Assembly: GCA_021852245.1 (NCBI GenBank)
Contig: JAJZNY010000229.1
Span: 1 to 15,088, forward strand
From: Planctomycetota bacterium
GTDB lineage: Bacteria > Planctomycetota > Phycisphaerae > WQYP01
Direction: 5' to 3'
DNA length: 15,088 nucleotides
This document shows, piece by piece, positions 12,595-15,088 of this stretch (positions are counted from its first letter, which is position 1; each line of letters opens with the position of its first letter). The translations under genes and the position numbers were made by a program. Under the pieces are notes generated by a model. It made no database searches, was not told the origin of the DNA, and saw only the letters and a program-made list of their open reading frames with translations.

Positions 12595-14949
12595 ATGCGT
12601 GAATATCTAAAGATGCTTTTTCGTGTCAGGGTTGCTAACCGCAGATGTGCACTCCGACCGGCGGTTTTTCTGCTGGCCTTCTTGGCGACCACCGCCCTGG
12701 CGGATGCTAAAACGTGGACCATTAAAAATGTCTCATCAGGTTTGAGTTTCACGCTCTCATCCAAAACAGGTCATTATCAGGTACAATGGCAAGAGGCACA
12801 TTGGGCCTTCGCCGGCATCACGGTCGAACCCCCAATTCATGTTCATCAGGCGACGATCAGCGGACCGTTCGGAAGAGAAATCCGTCTGGCGTGGCGCGAA
12901 CCGGGCAGTCGCACTCGATATTCCGTCTCGATGATGCAAACGGAGCCGACGCTCGTATTTAGCGCCACCGATGAAACACCCGGTGCTCAATTTCCCCTCT
13001 TCCATCGGGCACCGAAGCATTTGCTGCATTTGAGTCTCAGCGGCAGGACGTTTACCCCGCCGGTGTTCAAACTCGTCGATACCGCCACGCCCTGGGTATT
13101 TTTTAACCGGCGCTATCAAACCTGCATCTTTGCGCCTGCAACTGAAATTCTTGTCTCACGTCTTTATGGTGATGGACGCAGCCTCATGGCAGACGGTTTT
13201 AATAAAGGCGTCGTCGGCACCGCACTCAAAGAACCCCATCGAACGATTATGATATTTGGAAACGGTATTCGCAGAACCATTGCTGCGTGGGGGCAGGCCT
13301 TTCGTAAACTGCGTCATCGTCCGGCCACGCCGCAGGACGCGTCTCCTGTGCTGCGGGATTTTGGCTATTGGACGGATAACGCCGCCGCCTACTTCTACAA
13401 TTATGATAAAAAATATGGCTATACGGGTACGCTTTTGAAGGTGGCGTCCGAATACCGGCAGAATCATATTCATCTCGGTTATATCGAACTTGACAGTTGG
13501 TGGTATGAAAAAACGCATCACCTCTACAACGGCTCTAAATTGTCACCGATGAATCCGTATCTTCCGGCGCACAACACCTGGAATCATTTCGGTGGGACGT
13601 GGCTTTATCAGGCGGCGCCGGAACTTTTCCCACATGGTCTTGACGCATTCCACAAAGCTATCGGTCTTCCTCTCGTCGTACACGCCCGATGGATCGCACA
13701 CGATAGCCCGTATCATCGTAAGTATCACATCTCCGGCGTCGCACCCTCCGATCGCGCTTATTGGATGTCACGAGCGAAATATCTGGCTGCAAACGGCGTG
13801 AGTGCTATGGAGCAGGACTGGCTCGTCCGCATTTATCAATGGTCACCCCAACTTCATGTTCATCTGTCGCTTGCCCGTGATTTTACTCACGGTATGAACA
13901 ACGCACTGGAATCTCATCATATCGCCATTATTTATTGCATGGAGACCAGCCGGTTCCTGATGGAAGCCGGTGCATTGCCGGACGTTTTCGCCATGCGTGG
14001 ATCATACGATCGATTCCTCAAATTGCGATGGCGAAACTTCATCTACAATTCCATGTTCATCCACGCCGTCGGCGCCTGGCCGTGGTCCGATGTTTTCATG
14101 AGTAATGAACGCGGAAACATGCTCCTCTCGCTGCTTTCCGGTGGACCGGTGGGGGTCGGTGATCCGCTTGAGGGTGTTGATGGGAGTAAGTTCATTGCTC
14201 ACAGCGCCGGCTCGCTGCACCTGGGCGATCCACTGGGTCGGATTGATCCGAAGAATATTGACATGGCCACGCGGGCGGATGGCCGGCTGGTGAAACCGGC
14301 GGCTCCGCTGATGCCGACCGATCAGACGATCGTCAATGATGCTCTGGGACGGAAGATTCCGCTGGTGGCCACCACGCATACCGGCAGGCATATTCGAAGC
14401 ACCCTGGTGTTTGTGTATCGCCGTACCGGGTTTCATTCCACCGTCATTCTCACGCCGCGCAGTCTCGGTCTTGATCCGCATGGGGTGTGGATTGCGAGAA
14501 ATGATTTCACCGGCCAAACCGTCCTGTTTAATCGTGATCATACGATACGAGTTACCCTGGCACCTCATAAGTGGGCGTATTGGGTTTTGGCTCCGCTGCT
14601 TCCATCCCGGATAGCGTTTTTTGGTGATCTTGAGCAGATGGTGCCGGCGGGTCGTCAGAGAATCGCCCATCTTGCGTCTGTCGAGGGTGTGCATCAGGGT
14701 GTGGGATTGCAGACGGTATTTGCCATGGGAGAAAAAGATATCCCGCTGACTTTCTACTCCTTCCACACGCCGGAAGTGATGGTACACGGTCACGTGTTGT
14801 CGGTATCGGAATCCAATCGGATATCGCACCTCTTCCATGTGATGATTCCGGTGAAATATGCGACGCAGAAGGTATTGCAGCATCATAAGGTGGTCCGCAT
14901 GGCGAACACACTGATTCTCAATTCCGGGGACAGGGCGAACGCATACTAA
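12595..14949 (+). CDS. Exported glycoside-hydrolase-like protein (GH36/GH31-like barrel)
   Basis: From ATG 12595 the product is 784 residues. The n-region contains NRRCALRP, then a hydrophobic PAVFLLAFLATTALA with cleavage near ALA|DA or ADA|KT. Residues about 40-240 look like a beta-sandwich. The centre reads as a TIM barrel of the alpha-galactosidase clan: DFGYWTDNAAAYFY near 255-268, GYIELDSWWYEK near 295-306 with Asp300, SAMEQDWL near 403-410 with Asp408, and FAMRGSYDRF near 465-474. Asp300 and Asp408 are candidate catalytic residues by position only. The region after about 600 resembles a C-terminal beta domain. It presumably cleaves an alpha-linked sugar outside the cytoplasm. I cannot assign a numbered GH family, and a non-catalytic relative is possible. 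A weak TTGCAC/TAAACT pair (12467-12495) might be its promoter. Confidence 0.8.
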   Translation: MREYLKMLFRVRVANRRCALRPAVFLLAFLATTALADAKTWTIKNVSSGLSFTLSSKTGHYQVQWQEAHWAFAGITVEPPIHVHQATISGPFGREIRLAWREPGSRTRYSVSMMQTEPTLVFSATDETPGAQFPLFHRAPKHLLHLSLSGRTFTPPVFKLVDTATPWVFFNRRYQTCIFAPATEILVSRLYGDGRSLMADGFNKGVVGTALKEPHRTIMIFGNGIRRTIAAWGQAFRKLRHRPATPQDASPVLRDFGYWTDNAAAYFYNYDKKYGYTGTLLKVASEYRQNHIHLGYIELDSWWYEKTHHLYNGSKLSPMNPYLPAHNTWNHFGGTWLYQAAPELFPHGLDAFHKAIGLPLVVHARWIAHDSPYHRKYHISGVAPSDRAYWMSRAKYLAANGVSAMEQDWLVRIYQWSPQLHVHLSLARDFTHGMNNALESHHIAIIYCMETSRFLMEAGALPDVFAMRGSYDRFLKLRWRNFIYNSMFIHAVGAWPWSDVFMSNERGNMLLSLLSGGPVGVGDPLEGVDGSKFIAHSAGSLHLGDPLGRIDPKNIDMATRADGRLVKPAAPLMPTDQTIVNDALGRKIPLVATTHTGRHIRSTLVFVYRRTGFHSTVILTPRSLGLDPHGVWIARNDFTGQTVLFNRDHTIRVTLAPHKWAYWVLAPLLPSRIAFFGDLEQMVPAGRQRIAHLASVEGVHQGVGLQTVFAMGEKDIPLTFYSFHTPEVMVHGHVLSVSESNRISHLFHVMIPVKYATQKVLQHHKVVRMANTLILNSGDRANAY

Positions 14950-14962
14950 ATTTTGTTTGGTC

Positions 14963-14991
14963 TTGGCAACTTGGTGATGGGGTGTTAGGAT
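14963..14991 (+). promoter_or_regulatory. Candidate promoter of the gene starting at 15060
   Basis: TTGGCA (14963-14968) and TAGGAT (14986-14991) are spaced by 17 nt, with 5/6 and 4/6 matches. The start near 14998 leaves about 62 nt of leader. Confidence 0.5.
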
Positions 14992-15059
14992 TTTGTTCAA
15001 CTGAGCCTCGGATCCGCGTAGCTTGGGAAAAATGAACGACCAATGAAAGGAGCTTTGGC

Positions 15060-15088
15060 ATGGAGGCCACAAGCAAGACGGACCTTGC
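15060..15088 (+). CDS. Start of a further gene (cut by the right edge)
   Basis: ATG 15060 is preceded at 7 nt by AAAGGAG (15046-15052) and further upstream by a plausible promoter. Only nine complete codons are visible (MEATSKTDL), too few to identify the product. The strong ribosome site and promoter are the evidence that this is a real start. Confidence 0.6.

Noticed and set aside
14002..15072. Minus-strand open frame of 356 codons
   Set aside because: It is antisense to the hydrolase gene, with Arg/His/Gln-rich composition typical of reverse-complement shadows. It also covers the promoter and start of the gene at 15060.

Overview
The window looks like chromosomal DNA of a GC-rich, diderm, free-living bacterium, most likely a planctomycete (Phycisphaerae-like is my guess). 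That placement is inference. It rests on secreted proteins with Reg_prop-type beta-propellers, a tRNA without an encoded CCA end, a LexA/SRAP pair, a DUF481 outer-membrane protein, and debris from several transposase families. No rRNA or marker gene is present to fix the taxon.

Layout: (1) 1-1170, minus: hemL (glutamate-1-semialdehyde aminomutase), cut by the window edge, with a promoter that predicts a leaderless mRNA. (2) 1413-1484, plus: tRNA-Gly(CCC). (3) 1672-2769: an insertion-sequence graveyard with pieces of four unrelated transposase families (IS3-like, IS256, IS110, IS4). (4) 3009-5165, minus, and 5232-7628, plus: two large divergent genes for exported proteins, a HEAT-repeat-like protein and a beta-propeller protein, 66 bp apart. 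(5) 7671-9006, minus: an SOS/DNA-damage pair, lexA followed by an SRAP (YedK/HMCES) protein. (6) 9007-10021: about 1 kb without a recognisable gene. It holds a good minus-strand promoter with a palindrome in its spacer and an unrecognised open frame running into lexA. (7) 10022-15088, plus: a divergent Fe/Mn superoxide dismutase, a small lipoprotein, a DUF481 outer-membrane barrel protein, a large exported glycoside-hydrolase-like protein, and the first codons of a further gene.

Most plus-strand genes on the right and the two big divergent genes encode cell-envelope or exported products. This suggests a surface or polymer-processing theme, but no shared pathway can be shown. lexA and SRAP form a clear functional pair in DNA-damage response. 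The most notable observations are two genes (hemL and SRAP) with the same CTGAC(C/G)-N17/18-TA(N3)T-N6-ATG arrangement and no Shine-Dalgarno, a fold-back over the ribosome site of the IS256 remnant, a Met in place of the conserved NxR arginine of SRAP, and the unexplained region upstream of lexA.
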